DNA of 64,000 nucleotides from Spartinivicinus ruber (GTDB taxonomy: Bacteria; Pseudomonadota; Gammaproteobacteria; Pseudomonadales; Zooshikellaceae): positions 1,959,001 to 2,023,000 of the forward strand of contig NZ_CP048878.1 in assembly GCF_011009015.1 (NCBI RefSeq), given 5' to 3'. How positions within the stretch are numbered: position 1 is the stretch's first letter; the number at the start of each line of letters is the position of its first letter. The notes below the pieces were generated by a model. That model was not told the origin of the DNA. It worked only from the letters and a program-made list of their open reading frames with translations, and searched no databases. The position numbers and the translations under genes are program-made. Shown piece after piece: positions 43,716-52,428 of this stretch.

Positions 43716-44895
43716 CTGCCGTAGTTTCCGCTGAGCTATTGGTGACAAACTGTTGTACGGCTTGTTGCAATTGCTTGAACTCTCTATTTAAATTGCGAAA
43801 GGTAGAAGAGTTCGTTTGTTGTGCTAATAATTTTAGCTGACTTATTCGATCTGATGTGGCTGGGTGGCTACTTAATAATGCAAGTGATTGTTGGACAATC
43901 TCTTGGCTATCTTCATTACTAATTTGGGCTAAGCGCTTGGCTTCTTCCTCTTGAATTTTTTTAAAAAACTGATGCAACCCTTGTGGGTTGATATTAGCTG
44001 CCTCTAATAATACGACTCCTTGTTGGTCTGCGTCTGCTTCAAACTGGCGGGAGTAACTTTGGTTTATTAATAATGGTGCTGCATCAGCAATGACAGCTAA
44101 TAGGCCAGACATATCACCTAATAATGCATCGACGATAATAAATGTACCCGCAGCACTAATAATATTACGCAGTCCATGCTGTTCAGTAACATGGGCGATT
44201 TCGTGAGCAACGACTCCTAGTAATTCTTCAGGACTGTCTGCTTTTAAAATAAGTCCTGAGTGGATAACAATATAGCCACCAGGTAATGCAAAAGCATTGA
44301 TTTCTTCATCTTTAGCAACATAAAATTGAAATTGATAAGGGTTATCAGGAGTGGCACTGATCAGTGGTTTGATCAACGGCCTTAATAAAGGTTGGGCTTG
44401 CTTGTTAGGCATAAAACTACTATTGAGTTGATATTGTTTGACAGCTTGTTCACCCAGGGTTTGCTCCCAACTGACTGGTACTTGTCGAGCCAGCAAGGCT
44501 GCGATAGGGGACATTGCAAAATAGACTGAAAGGGGGCTCGCAAGTATTAGCAGAGCAATTGTGACAAAAATGAGATTGTTTTTTGTCCGTTTGCGTTTTA
44601 CGCTGGCAAATTGGGAGACAATAGCTGGGTGGCAGTTGAGTAATGGGTTTTTCATAATCCCTTGGTCATTGGTATAACATGTAAATTCTGGTTGATCTGG
44701 GTGGGAAATAAACACTAAGCGATTGCTAGCACCGCCCAATTTAAATTCGCTGCCTTCAATAGGGATGATTATTTTCTGGCCTCCTCCTTCAAACAGAATC
44801 TGTCCTTTGCCAACTGTTAAAGTACCTGAACAACGGCCATTAGGTAATGCTTGATAAAAGGCATGTGCGGTATAGCGTGACTGTGTATTAACCAT
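43705..44895 (-). CDS. Membrane-bound M48 family metalloprotease
   Basis: 396 residues. The N-terminal 100 residues form a small beta domain (GGQKIIIPIEGSEFKLGG) unlike classic HtpX. A TM helix at about 110-132 (LIFVTIALLILASPLSVYFA) is followed by the zinc protease domain: INAFALPGGYIVIHSGLI, the HEXXH motif in VVAHEIAHVTEQHG (about 228-241) and the downstream Glu in RQFEADADQQGVVLL. The C-terminal helix (RNLNREFKQLQQAVQQF) is a coiled coil. It is the first gene of the operon with three AIM24 proteins. M48/AIM24 association may indicate membrane or protein quality control, which is inferred. Confidence 0.8.
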   Translation of the reverse strand: MVNTQSRYTAHAFYQALPNGRCSGTLTVGKGQILFEGGGQKIIIPIEGSEFKLGGASNRLVFISHPDQPEFTCYTNDQGIMKNPLLNCHPAIVSQFASVKRKRTKNNLIFVTIALLILASPLSVYFAMSPIAALLARQVPVSWEQTLGEQAVKQYQLNSSFMPNKQAQPLLRPLIKPLISATPDNPYQFQFYVAKDEEINAFALPGGYIVIHSGLILKADSPEELLGVVAHEIAHVTEQHGLRNIISAAGTFIIVDALLGDMSGLLAVIADAAPLLINQSYSRQFEADADQQGVVLLEAANINPQGLHQFFKKIQEEEAKRLAQISNEDSQEIVQQSLALLSSHPATSDRISQLKLLAQQTNSSTFRNLNREFKQLQQAVQQFVTNSSAETTADEY

Positions 44896-45026
44896 ACTAA
44901 TTCTGCTTTTATGTTATATGGTGAGATTTTAGCACTGAGTTGATCTTAATAAACTAGCTACGCTGGTTGCGAATTAGTCAATACCTGGCTAAACTGTCAA
45001 GATTTTGTAGTAATTGAGCCATAATA

Positions 45027-45866
45027 ATGCAAGTACGAACTGTTGATTATTTAGCCCCTGATTGTGCCCAACGATTTGTCGAGTCTTTGCGAACTACCGG
45101 GTTTGGAGTATTAAAAAATCATCCCATTTCCCAGTCGTTGGTTGAGTCAATTTATCAAAATTGGTATGAGTTTTTTTCCAGTGATGAGAAGCATCAGTAT
45201 CATTACAATGTGGAGACACAGGATGGCTATTTTCCTCAGAATGTTTCAGAGGTAGCTAAAGGCCATCAAGTTAAAGATATTAAAGAGTATTACCATATCT
45301 ATCCCTGGGGGCAAATTCCTGCACAGTTAAAAGCAGAGGCCATAACTTACTATCAAATGGCCAATCAACTAGCAACGGAACTATTAGGTTGGGTAGAGGA
45401 ATATACCCCAGCAGATATTGCCCAACATTACTCAATGCCGCTATCAAAAATGATCGAAAACAGCGTTGGTACTTTACTGAGAGTATTGCATTATCCACCA
45501 TTAACTGGTGAAGAAGAGCCGGGAGCCATTCGTGCTGCTGCCCATGAAGATATTAATTTATTGACAATTTTACCGGCAGCTAATGAGCCTGGTTTACAAG
45601 TGAAGGGCAGCAATAGTGAATGGCTTAACGTGCCTTGTGATTTTGGTACATTAATTATTAATACTGGCGATATGCTGCAGGAAACCTCACAAGGATATTT
45701 CCCTTCAACCACCCATCGAGTAATTAATCCTACTGGGGGACGACGCGATAAATCGCGTATTTCTTTACCTCTGTTTTTGCACCCAAATCCAGATGTTGTA
45801 TTGTCAGAACATTATACGGCAGGTAGCTATTTGCAAGAACGGTTGAAAGAACTAGGAGTGTTATAA
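45027..45866 (+). CDS. 2-oxoglutarate/Fe(II)-dependent oxygenase, isopenicillin-N-synthase family
   Basis: 279 residues. The N-terminal DIOX_N region reads RFVESLRTTGFGVLKNHPIS, and the jelly-roll core carries the iron triad His and Asp in AAAHEDINLLTILP and the distal His in PSTTHRVINP. The 2-oxoglutarate-binding Arg is in RDKSRISLPLFLHPN. The substrate is not evident; family members hydroxylate or desaturate small molecules. The stop TAATG overlaps the start of the DUF2288 gene. Confidence 0.85.
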   Translation: MQVRTVDYLAPDCAQRFVESLRTTGFGVLKNHPISQSLVESIYQNWYEFFSSDEKHQYHYNVETQDGYFPQNVSEVAKGHQVKDIKEYYHIYPWGQIPAQLKAEAITYYQMANQLATELLGWVEEYTPADIAQHYSMPLSKMIENSVGTLLRVLHYPPLTGEEEPGAIRAAAHEDINLLTILPAANEPGLQVKGSNSEWLNVPCDFGTLIINTGDMLQETSQGYFPSTTHRVINPTGGRRDKSRISLPLFLHPNPDVVLSEHYTAGSYLQERLKELGVL

Positions 45867-46174
45867 TGACTGGGCCTGATGAGCAGGAATTACTAAAAGC
45901 CAAATTAAATCTTGAAACCTCAACAATCGCATGGAAAGATTTACAACCTTTTTTTGCGGCAGGGCAGGTAATAGCGGTTACTGAAGAGTTGGATTTAATT
46001 GAAGTTGCTGCACAGGTTTCACAAGATAATAAAAGCCAGATTGAATTCTGGTTGGCAGAAGGAAAAATAAATAAAGTAACCGACCAACAAGCTATGAAAT
46101 GGTATGAAAGTGACAGTAGTGTGTGGGCTGTGGTGGTGAGGCCTTGGGTGTTGGTGCAGGAAAAAATAAATTAA
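45866..46174 (+). CDS. DUF2288 family protein
   Basis: 102 residues with the compact DUF2288 pattern: KLNLETSTIAWKDLQPFFA, GQVIAVTEELDLIEVAAQ, WLAEGKINKVTDQQAMKWY and VWAVVVRPWVLVQEK. These are small cytosolic proteins of unknown role, widespread in proteobacteria. It is coupled to the oxygenase gene by a 1-bp overlap (TAATG). A perfect hairpin and the split palindrome lie immediately downstream. Confidence 0.8.
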   Translation: MTGPDEQELLKAKLNLETSTIAWKDLQPFFAAGQVIAVTEELDLIEVAAQVSQDNKSQIEFWLAEGKINKVTDQQAMKWYESDSSVWAVVVRPWVLVQEKIN

Positions 46175-46200
46175 AATTATCTGTTGCAGTTATTATATTT

Positions 46201-46234
46201 TTAGTTCCATCTCCCCTTGAGGAGATGGAACTAA
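46201..46234. terminator. Perfect 14-bp hairpin downstream of the DUF2288 gene
   Basis: TTAGTTCCATCTCC (46201-46214) pairs perfectly with GGAGATGGAACTAA (46221-46234) around CCTTGA. T-runs are lacking on the plus strand, but its position 27 bp after the stop supports an RNA end or a protein-binding palindrome. Confidence 0.6.
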
Positions 46235-46265
46235 GCTCTAAAAGCTTTCCTAATTATCATCATAC

Positions 46266-46493
46266 CTAAGCTATATTTAGTAGCTTACCTGGTAGTGGAG
46301 GTGTTCTCAGTGCTACAAATGCTAGCCTAGGAATAAATTCTACTAAGCTAAATCTTCGATTAAATCGATACTGAAATTCAGCAAGATAACGTTGTGCATA
46401 TTTAGCCCGAATAGCATGATAAGTACTACGTAAAGCACTTTTTAAGTTTCCAAGGATGGTGTTAACCCAATAAAATTCAGGTTCCTCTACTGA
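46266..46493 (-). pseudogene. IS1595 transposase, C-terminal piece
   Basis: The piece begins SVEEPEFYWVNTILGNLK after the IS630 junction and continues YHAIRAKYAQRYLAEFQYRF, then NRRFSLVEFIPRL. This is the end of the IS1595 DDE domain with the Glu-bearing segment (EFQYRFNRR). It joins in frame to the N-terminal piece if IS630 and one TGA copy are removed. It is inactive as it stands. Confidence 0.8.
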
Positions 46494-47638
46494 TACCAAT
46501 CGTGGTAAATAATCTGTAAAATACCTGGTCACAGTATTTCACTTAATTTGACTAGGAATTTAATAATGGCAAGGATTGCTTCTATTCCAGATGAATTGTA
46601 TGACTACGACTTTGATGCCTTACTGAACAGAGAGCCACATCCAAGAACACGGCTTCGCTTATTAGCGATGGCTCATTTACAAGCAGGTTGGTCTCAAACT
46701 GAAATAGCACGAGCATTAAGGAAATCAAACAATACCATTCAGGACTGGCTCAACCGTTTTAGACGAGATGGCCTTGAAGGACTTTATGAACAACCCGGTA
46801 GAGGAAAAAAACCATTTCTTTGTCCTTCACAATATAATGAATTTAAAGCAGCCGTTATTACCTTACAAAACCATCGTCAAGGCGGTAGAGTTCAGGGTAA
46901 AGACATACAACAGTTGCTGCTGGAACAATTTAATATAGACTACAGCTTAAGTAGTATTTATGAAGTATTGCATAAAGCAGGACTTTCTTGGATTACATCA
47001 AGATCTAAACATCCTAATCATAGCCCAGATAAACAGCAAGCATTTAAAAAAACTTTGAAAAAGAGGCCTTAAAAGTACTTCCCTCATGCGTTTCTCCAGA
47101 TAAAGTTGATATTTGGTTTCAAGATGAAGCCAGAGTGGGTCAGCAAAATACCTGTACGCGTATTTGGGCAGAGAAAGGTACGCGTCCACGAGTGGTAAAG
47201 CAACAACAGTTTGAGTCAGCTTATCTCTTTGGCGCTGTTTGTCCTGCTAAAGATAGAGGAGTGGCTCTTGTATTACCTATTGCTAACACAGAAGCAATGA
47301 GGTTGCACTTAACAGAAATTTCAAAAGCCATTTCTAAGGGAAGACACGGACTGGTTATCGTTGATCAAGCGGCATGGCATACGACTCATCGCCTAGAAAT
47401 ACCTGCGAATATCACGCTATTAAATTTACCACCCGTTTCCCCAGAGCTTAACCCGGTAGAGCGGATATGGGAAAAACTGAGAGAGGATTCACTGGCAAAC
47501 CGTTGTTTTAAAAATTTCAATGATATTGTTGAGTCTTGTTGTGAGGCATGGAATGTATTTGTGAATAAGAAAAATAACATTAAAAGCTTGTGCTCCAGAT
47601 GTTGGGCTGTTTTAACAAGCTAATAAACAGGATTGGTA
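46494..47638 (+). mobile_element. IS630-family element inserted in the IS1595 transposase gene
   Basis: The ends read TACCAATCGTGG (left) and TACCAATCCTG (right, inward). TGA is duplicated on both sides (46491-46493, 47639-47641). Excision of the element with one TGA restores the IS1595 frame as GGRASVEEPEFYW. A simple TA duplication, the usual IS630 mode, would leave the frame broken. Confidence 0.8.
46566..47623 (+). CDS. IS630-family transposase, two frames joined by -1 frameshift
   Basis: Frame 1 (46566-47072) encodes the paired HTH part: TRLRLLAMAHLQAGWSQTEI, ALRKSNNTIQDWLNRFRRDG and RVQGKDIQQLLLEQF. Frame 2 encodes the DDE part: VDIWFQDEARVGQQN (first Asp), HGLVIVDQAAWHTTHRL (second Asp), and PVSPELNPVERIWEKLR (Glu). 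The frames meet at A AAA AAC (47047-47053), a classic slippery heptamer. A -1 slip gives QAFKKNFEKEALKVLPS with no gap. All catalytic acids are present, so the fused enzyme could be active. Confidence 0.8.
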
Positions 47639-48349
47639 TGATGCACGACCACCACCGCATACAATTTTATCATGAAGACAACCTGCTTCTATGACACCAT
47701 TAAAACAGGCCAGTCCATCGGAGATTACGGTACTGCCCTTGGCCAAATTCTGCCTACTCCAAGCCGTTATTTCTTCTTTATTAAACCCTTTTAAAATGCT
47801 CAGTTTAATTCGTGTCGGTTGACCTTGTTTTGTTGTTTCTACGGCTGCTACAAAAGGTATTTTCCCATCTGCTCCCCTACCTCTTTTGCAACCTGTACGC
47901 TCGCCACCAAGATAGGCATCATCAATTTCAATAAAACCCGACAATTGCTTGGTGCCTTCTCTTTCTTGCATCACTTTCATGAGCTTATGTTTCATTCTCC
48001 AGGCAGCTTGATAGGAAATACCTAAATGGCGATGTAATTCTATGGCTGATATACCTTTTTTGTCTTGGGAGATCAAATACATCCCTTGGAACCAAGTCTT
48101 TAATGGTAATTTGGTTGATTCAAAGATAGTACCTGCAGTTACAGATGTTTGCTGGTGACATTTATAGCACTGCTGAAGCTTTCTAGTAGTGAGTTGACAG
48201 CATTTGTCGTATCCACAATTGGGGCACTGAAAACCTTCTGGCCATCGCAATTTGTATAAGGTATTAAAGCATTGTTCTTCTGTACCATATTGTTTGAGAA
48301 ACTCGTTTAAACTCAGGCCTTTTTGAAATTGAACTTTGTTGATAGCCAT
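47639..48349 (-). pseudogene. IS1595 transposase, N-terminal piece
   Basis: The N-terminal zinc ribbon is CPNCGYDKCCQLTTRK...CYKCHQQTSV, followed by AGTIFESTKLPLKTWFQGMY, an HTH (AIELHRHLGISYQAAWRMKH), and the first catalytic acids of the DDXK-type domain (FIEIDDAYLGGERTG). It ends at GGGRAS, where the IS630 copy begins, and the frame then runs into the foreign element. About 235 genuine residues remain. Confidence 0.85.
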
Positions 48350-48573
48350 TATTTATACCTTCTCAATTAAGTTTCCATGCTGTTCAAATATACAGCAGTT
48401 AATGGCTTAGGTATAGTGATAATTAGTGCCTGACCGAAAACTCCTTAATCCCTTCATTGACAAGGCTTACCATACGTAAACACCACCTGAAGTTTACAGC
48501 CTTATGTTTGGAGAATGCTTAAAATCAGCCATTTTTCAGTTAAAATAGGCAAAACTTCGGTGGATACAACAGT

Positions 48574-49071
48574 ATGCGGCACGTACACAACCCTCAACTT
48601 CAGTTTGGTCAAACAGACATCTCAACGATTCATTTTGACCCTAAATCCCGAGATGATATTCCCCAAGCGCTGAGAGGCTTGCAACACCTGTATTGTACTG
48701 ATGAGCTTCGAAACCAGGTGTTTAGCATTATTGAAGAGGAGATGGCCAGCCGGGCCAACCCAATGCTAGGGCGCCCTGGGATGGATTGGTGGAAAATACT
48801 GGTGATGGGGATACTCCGGCTGAATTTAAATTGTGATTTTGACCGTTTGCATGAACTGGTGAATCAACATCGAACCATCAGGGCCATGTTGGGTCATGGA
48901 GAGCATTGGGAAGATTTAACGCCCTACCATATCCAAACACTCAAAGATAATGTCCCGCTGCTAACCCCGGAGATGCTAGATAAAATTAATACCCTCGTGG
49001 TTGAGTCAGGTCATGCCCTGTTAAAAAAAACACTGAAGAAAGCTTGCGGGGCCGCTGTGACTCATTTGTAG
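48574..49071 (+). CDS. ISNCY-family transposase, N-terminal frame
   Basis: 165 residues with the DUF772/ISNCY start: FGQTDISTIHFDPKSRDDIP, LRGLQHLYCTDELRNQVFSI, GRPGMDWWKILVMGILRLNL and GHGEHWEDLTPYHIQTLKDN. The frame ends shortly after a run of eight A (49023-49030). A -1 slip there leads without gap into the second frame (KKNTEESLRGRCDSFVVKT), so a fusion transposase is expected. Confidence 0.8.
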   Translation: MRHVHNPQLQFGQTDISTIHFDPKSRDDIPQALRGLQHLYCTDELRNQVFSIIEEEMASRANPMLGRPGMDWWKILVMGILRLNLNCDFDRLHELVNQHRTIRAMLGHGEHWEDLTPYHIQTLKDNVPLLTPEMLDKINTLVVESGHALLKKTLKKACGAAVTHL

Positions 49072-50036
49072 TTAAAACGACGGTCCATTACCCTACCGAT
49101 ATTCATTTATTATGGGATGCTTTACGAAAAGTGATATTGCTGATCAGTCGGCTATGTGAATGCTACGGGCTGAGTGATTGGCGACAATATCGGTATAATT
49201 TAAAGGCACTTAAAAGATGTTTCAGACAAGCGCAGAAAAGCAATCAAGCGAAAGGTAAAAAATCAGCGGCAGCCAAGCAGGCTGCCTATCGGCACTATGT
49301 CACCCACGCCAAAGGGCTTATGCAAAAGGCCCAATACACCTTAGCCAAATTATCAGCATTGTCTGCGCCGGTCTGGGAGTTACGAAACATTCATCATTAC
49401 CTGAGCCATGGGCAACGCCAAGCCTCTCAATGCTGGCGACGGGTGATTGAAGGAGAAGTCATCCCCCAAGATGAAAAAGTGTATTCAATTTTTCAACCAC
49501 ATACAGAGTGGATAAGTAAAGGTAAGGCTGGCGTGCCTGTTGAATTAGGCATCAAAGTCTGTGTACTAGAGAGCCAAGCAGGTTTTATTCTGTACCATCG
49601 CGTGATGGAAAATGAGCAAGATGTCGACGTAGCAGTAGACATGGTGAAAGCCACAAAGGCTAAATTTCCTTTACTCCGTCAGTGTAGCTTTGATAAAGGC
49701 TTTTATTCATCGAAAAACCAATTGAAATTGGAGAAAGAATTAGATCAGGTTGTGCTACCTAAAAAAGGGCGTTTAACAGTTAAAGAAAAAGCAGATGAAA
49801 ATGAAGACCAGTTTAAAAAAGCAAGAAAACAACATTCAGCTGTAGAGTCTGCCATTAATGCCCTAGAAGTCCATGGACTTGATCGATGCCCTGACCATAG
49901 CATTCGTGGGTTTAAGCGCTATGTGTCACTGGCCGTGTTGGGACGGAATATCCAAAAGTTAGGGGTTATTCTTTACCAACAAGAAAAAGAAAAACGCTAT
50001 CGCCAAGCAAAAAGTTCACGTCGAAAAGCCGCGTAA
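49044..50036 (+). CDS. ISNCY-family transposase, C-terminal frame
   Basis: It continues from the A8 slip with GRCDSFVVKTTVHYPTDIHL, then LWDALRKVILLISRL. The DDE region includes VYSIFQPHTEWISKGKAGVP and CSFDKGFYSSKNQLKL, and it ends with HSAVESAINALEVHGLDRC and GFKRYVSLAVLGRNIQKL. The annotated start inside the overlap is probably not used on its own. The -1 frameshift product is the likely active enzyme. Confidence 0.8.
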   Translation: MRGRCDSFVVKTTVHYPTDIHLLWDALRKVILLISRLCECYGLSDWRQYRYNLKALKRCFRQAQKSNQAKGKKSAAAKQAAYRHYVTHAKGLMQKAQYTLAKLSALSAPVWELRNIHHYLSHGQRQASQCWRRVIEGEVIPQDEKVYSIFQPHTEWISKGKAGVPVELGIKVCVLESQAGFILYHRVMENEQDVDVAVDMVKATKAKFPLLRQCSFDKGFYSSKNQLKLEKELDQVVLPKKGRLTVKEKADENEDQFKKARKQHSAVESAINALEVHGLDRCPDHSIRGFKRYVSLAVLGRNIQKLGVILYQQEKEKRYRQAKSSRRKAA

Positions 50037-50298
50037 TAAATATTTTGCCAATAAACAAAGCATTATCATCTAGTCATAAAGTCACTCTAGAGGGGGCAGC
50101 CTGCTTAAAATTAAGCAACTCCACCCTTTCTTGTGGATAAAAAACCCTATTTTTACTGGAAAGCTATTTTTGCTAGCAAAAATAGCTATTGTTAATAAGC
50201 ATATTGTTAAACAATTTATAATCCTAAGAGCAATTTACGGCTTTTTCTGTCAGGCACTAATTAGGAAAGCTTTTACTATAATCACACAAGGTGTAATT

Positions 50299-51720
50299 TT
50301 AATCTAAAACAATAGTTAATTCTAAATCCCGATAACCATCAGCGATAATTGTCACTAGATTATCCCCTGACATAAATCGATCTTGGTTAAGAATACGAAT
50401 AACACTATTATTTATGGTATATTCGTAGTCCCAAAGCTGAGTGGCTCCGACTTTAATCCGCTGAACTTTTTCTAACCAGAATGGCGCATCAGCTCGAATA
50501 ACAACATTGCCAGTAGTTGATTCTATATTAAAATCGACTGCTGGAGGGTCTATCGCAATTGCCTGATTAAATGCAATGGCTTCGCCAAAATGTCCATCAT
50601 TGAGCATAAACTTAATCTGATAAGGTCTACCTAAATACTCATTGGGTGGAAGCGTTAAAAAGTCTTCAAAGCTAAGATAATCACCGGTTACTTCTGCTTC
50701 CATGGCTTCATAAGTGTAATCTTCCCAGCTATAAAATTGGGTTTGCCCTGCTGCTCTTACCATGGTTTTATCTGTGTTTTCCCAAGCATCAATGATTTGA
50801 TTGACTGCCTGAGTATCCAGACCTAGTTTTTGTAAAATAAGTGCATTGCTTATCAAGTCAAAATTAAATACCACCGCTGCATTCATAAAAGGCCCTGACT
50901 CAGCTGAAGTTACAGAGGAGGCATCAATTGCAGAGTTTTCGGAGGCTGTAAGGGAAGCTCCTGACAAAGGGGGGTGATCTTTGTAGAATTTTAAGGTTCT
51001 TTTGGCATCTTTAAAGCCCCATGCTTTAATAATAATAGTGTGTAAACCTGGGGTACGCACGACATGTTTTTCAAGGGTAATCAAGTTTGAAATCACCCGA
51101 TAATCAGTACTATTCAGTACTTGATCATCAAGCTTTACCTCATAAATGGGATTTACTAGTCGATAGGAAAAATCTTTCAATTTAAGTCGAAGCTCTTCAC
51201 CGGTTGTAGGCTTTCTACCATTAGATACATAAATACGAGGTGCGTCTTGAACCAGGTGTATATTCAGATAACGAGGAGCATAACCATGAGCTCTGACCAC
51301 GATTTCATGTTGTCCATTATAACCAGCTAAAGGTGTTGAGTTAGCATCAATAATTATCGAGTTATCCTGTAATCGCCAAATGAGTTCCCTTTCTCTTGCA
51401 GGATTACTCAGATCATCAGTTTTAGCTACTTTATATACCGCATTTTCCCACTTAGAGTCAGTTGTAAAATTAATCACAATATCCTGACCAAGAGGTGTAT
51501 CATCACTAAACAAATATTGAATTTCTGTGTTATCAGCAGTTAAGTCAATCTGCGTTTGTCGGGGATAAACTTTAATATTACCATTTTCATCATAATAACG
51601 GGTGTGGTACTCAAAAACAGACATACGAAGATAGCCGTGTATTTCATAAGGAGTACTAAACGCAAAAGGAAGATCTGTCAACAACAAAAAAGTAACTAGA
51701 TATTTGAGTTTGCTGATCAT
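50299..51720 (-). CDS. Secreted protein with hemoglobin-interacting-type (DUF1533/HID) repeats
   Basis: 473 residues with a signal peptide (about 1-23, PFAFS). At least two beta-rich repeats follow the HID pattern: NPIYEVKLDDQVLNSTDYRV...GLHTIIIKAWGFKDAKRTL (about 190-245), and the final WLEKVQRIKVGATQLWDYEY...GDNLVTIIADGYRDLELTI (about 415-472). HID repeats occur in streptococcal hemoglobin-binding protein Shr. No membrane anchor is seen, so it is periplasmic or released. The gene lies 15 bp after a second secreted-protein gene and downstream of a near-consensus Fur box, in line with an iron or heme scavenging role. Heme binding itself is unproven. Confidence 0.55.
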   Translation of the reverse strand: MISKLKYLVTFLLLTDLPFAFSTPYEIHGYLRMSVFEYHTRYYDENGNIKVYPRQTQIDLTADNTEIQYLFSDDTPLGQDIVINFTTDSKWENAVYKVAKTDDLSNPARERELIWRLQDNSIIIDANSTPLAGYNGQHEIVVRAHGYAPRYLNIHLVQDAPRIYVSNGRKPTTGEELRLKLKDFSYRLVNPIYEVKLDDQVLNSTDYRVISNLITLEKHVVRTPGLHTIIIKAWGFKDAKRTLKFYKDHPPLSGASLTASENSAIDASSVTSAESGPFMNAAVVFNFDLISNALILQKLGLDTQAVNQIIDAWENTDKTMVRAAGQTQFYSWEDYTYEAMEAEVTGDYLSFEDFLTLPPNEYLGRPYQIKFMLNDGHFGEAIAFNQAIAIDPPAVDFNIESTTGNVVIRADAPFWLEKVQRIKVGATQLWDYEYTINNSVIRILNQDRFMSGDNLVTIIADGYRDLELTIVLD

Positions 51721-51735
51721 AATAGGGCCTCTATA

Positions 51736-52152
51736 TCAGTCTTTAAATGAGAGTAATTGGCGAATATCAATTTGTGGCCCGGTAATCTCTAGCCATTTAT
51801 CCCGAAAATTATCTACTTCGCACTTTAATACAGTTCCAGCTGAATTGACCTTTTGGAAGACAACAGCTTCACCATTCAGGGAAAACTGTACGCCAGCTGG
51901 TAGTGTTTTTTTTAGTCGAATAACGGCAAATGCTGTGTGTTCAATATTAAGAATGCCAGAGTCATCAGTGGCTAAATAGCTGCTGTTATCGAAGTGGTTA
52001 TTCACGGTAAGATCTTGGTGATACTCTGTATTTTGCGCAATAACATTATTATTCAGCTCTGCATTAGCGTAAAAGGGAAAAGATACTGTCGTGAGAGTGG
52101 ATATAAATAGCAGTCCATTGCTCAATTTGATCGATTTAAGGCAATTCATCAT
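51736..52152 (-). CDS. Small secreted protein, operon partner of the HID-repeat protein
   Basis: 138 residues with a signal peptide of about 31 residues (FPFYANA-EL). The mature part is acidic and beta-rich (LNIEHTAFAVIRLKKTLPAG, VQFSLNGEAVVFQKVNSAG) with one Cys (TVLKCEVDNF). No family was recognised. It is the first gene of a two-gene unit with a Fur-box-like site about 150 bp upstream. Confidence 0.6.
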   Translation of the reverse strand: MMNCLKSIKLSNGLLFISTLTTVSFPFYANAELNNNVIAQNTEYHQDLTVNNHFDNSSYLATDDSGILNIEHTAFAVIRLKKTLPAGVQFSLNGEAVVFQKVNSAGTVLKCEVDNFRDKWLEITGPQIDIRQLLSFKD

Positions 52153-52302
52153 GACTCCTTTGCTGTTGTTTTTTATACAAGAGAAATTGTATAGATAGTG
52201 TGTGAGTGATTATTTATCTGCGGTTTGTTTTGTATTGCTTAGTTAAAAATCCTTTTATTTACTTCAGAAGTCCATAGTGGATTAGCTCTATTTTAACAGT
52301 TC

Positions 52303-52321
52303 AATAATAATCATTATCATT
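52303..52321. promoter_or_regulatory. Fur box between divergent units
   Basis: AATAATAATCATTATCATT differs at one of 19 positions from the classical AATGATAATCATTATCATT operator. It lies 151 bp upstream of the secreted-protein operon (minus) and 107 bp upstream of the WGR/HEAT gene (plus), so it could control either or both. Confidence 0.7.
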
Positions 52322-52428
52322 TGGTTTTGAAACCTTTTTCTCCATTTACGAGGATTAAACTAATACATGCTGACCTCATTTGTCTTATACTAGGCAGTTT
52401 AATTAAACCATTGACAACTGGTTATCCT

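Larger units (their letters stand above)
46257..48419 (-). mobile_element. IS1595-family element, interrupted by IS630
   Basis: The ends read inward TCATCATACCTAAGC (left) and TCACTATACCTAAGC (right). It is flanked by TAATTA at 46251-46256 and 48420-48425, although IS1595 usually duplicates 8 bp. The transposase gene is broken in two by the inserted IS630. Confidence 0.7.
48426..50257 (+). mobile_element. ISNCY-family element, probably complete
   Basis: The ends are inverted repeats, GTGCCTGACCGAAAA (left) and GTGCCTGACAGAAAA (right, inward). The palindromic TAATTA is duplicated on both sides (48420-48425 and 50258-50263). It has inserted exactly at the right edge of the IS1595 copy. Confidence 0.8.
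46239..50275. repeat. Split palindrome: terminator hairpin interrupted by the IS island
   Basis: TAAAAGCTTTCC at 46239-46250 and GGAAAGCTTTTA at 50264-50275 are exact inverses. Removing the 4-kb insertion and keeping one copy of TAATTA gives a perfect hairpin with TAATTA as loop, ending in a short T-run. It lies between the stops of convergent genes (DUF2288 and the minus-strand secreted protein), where a two-way terminator is expected. Confidence 0.75.
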
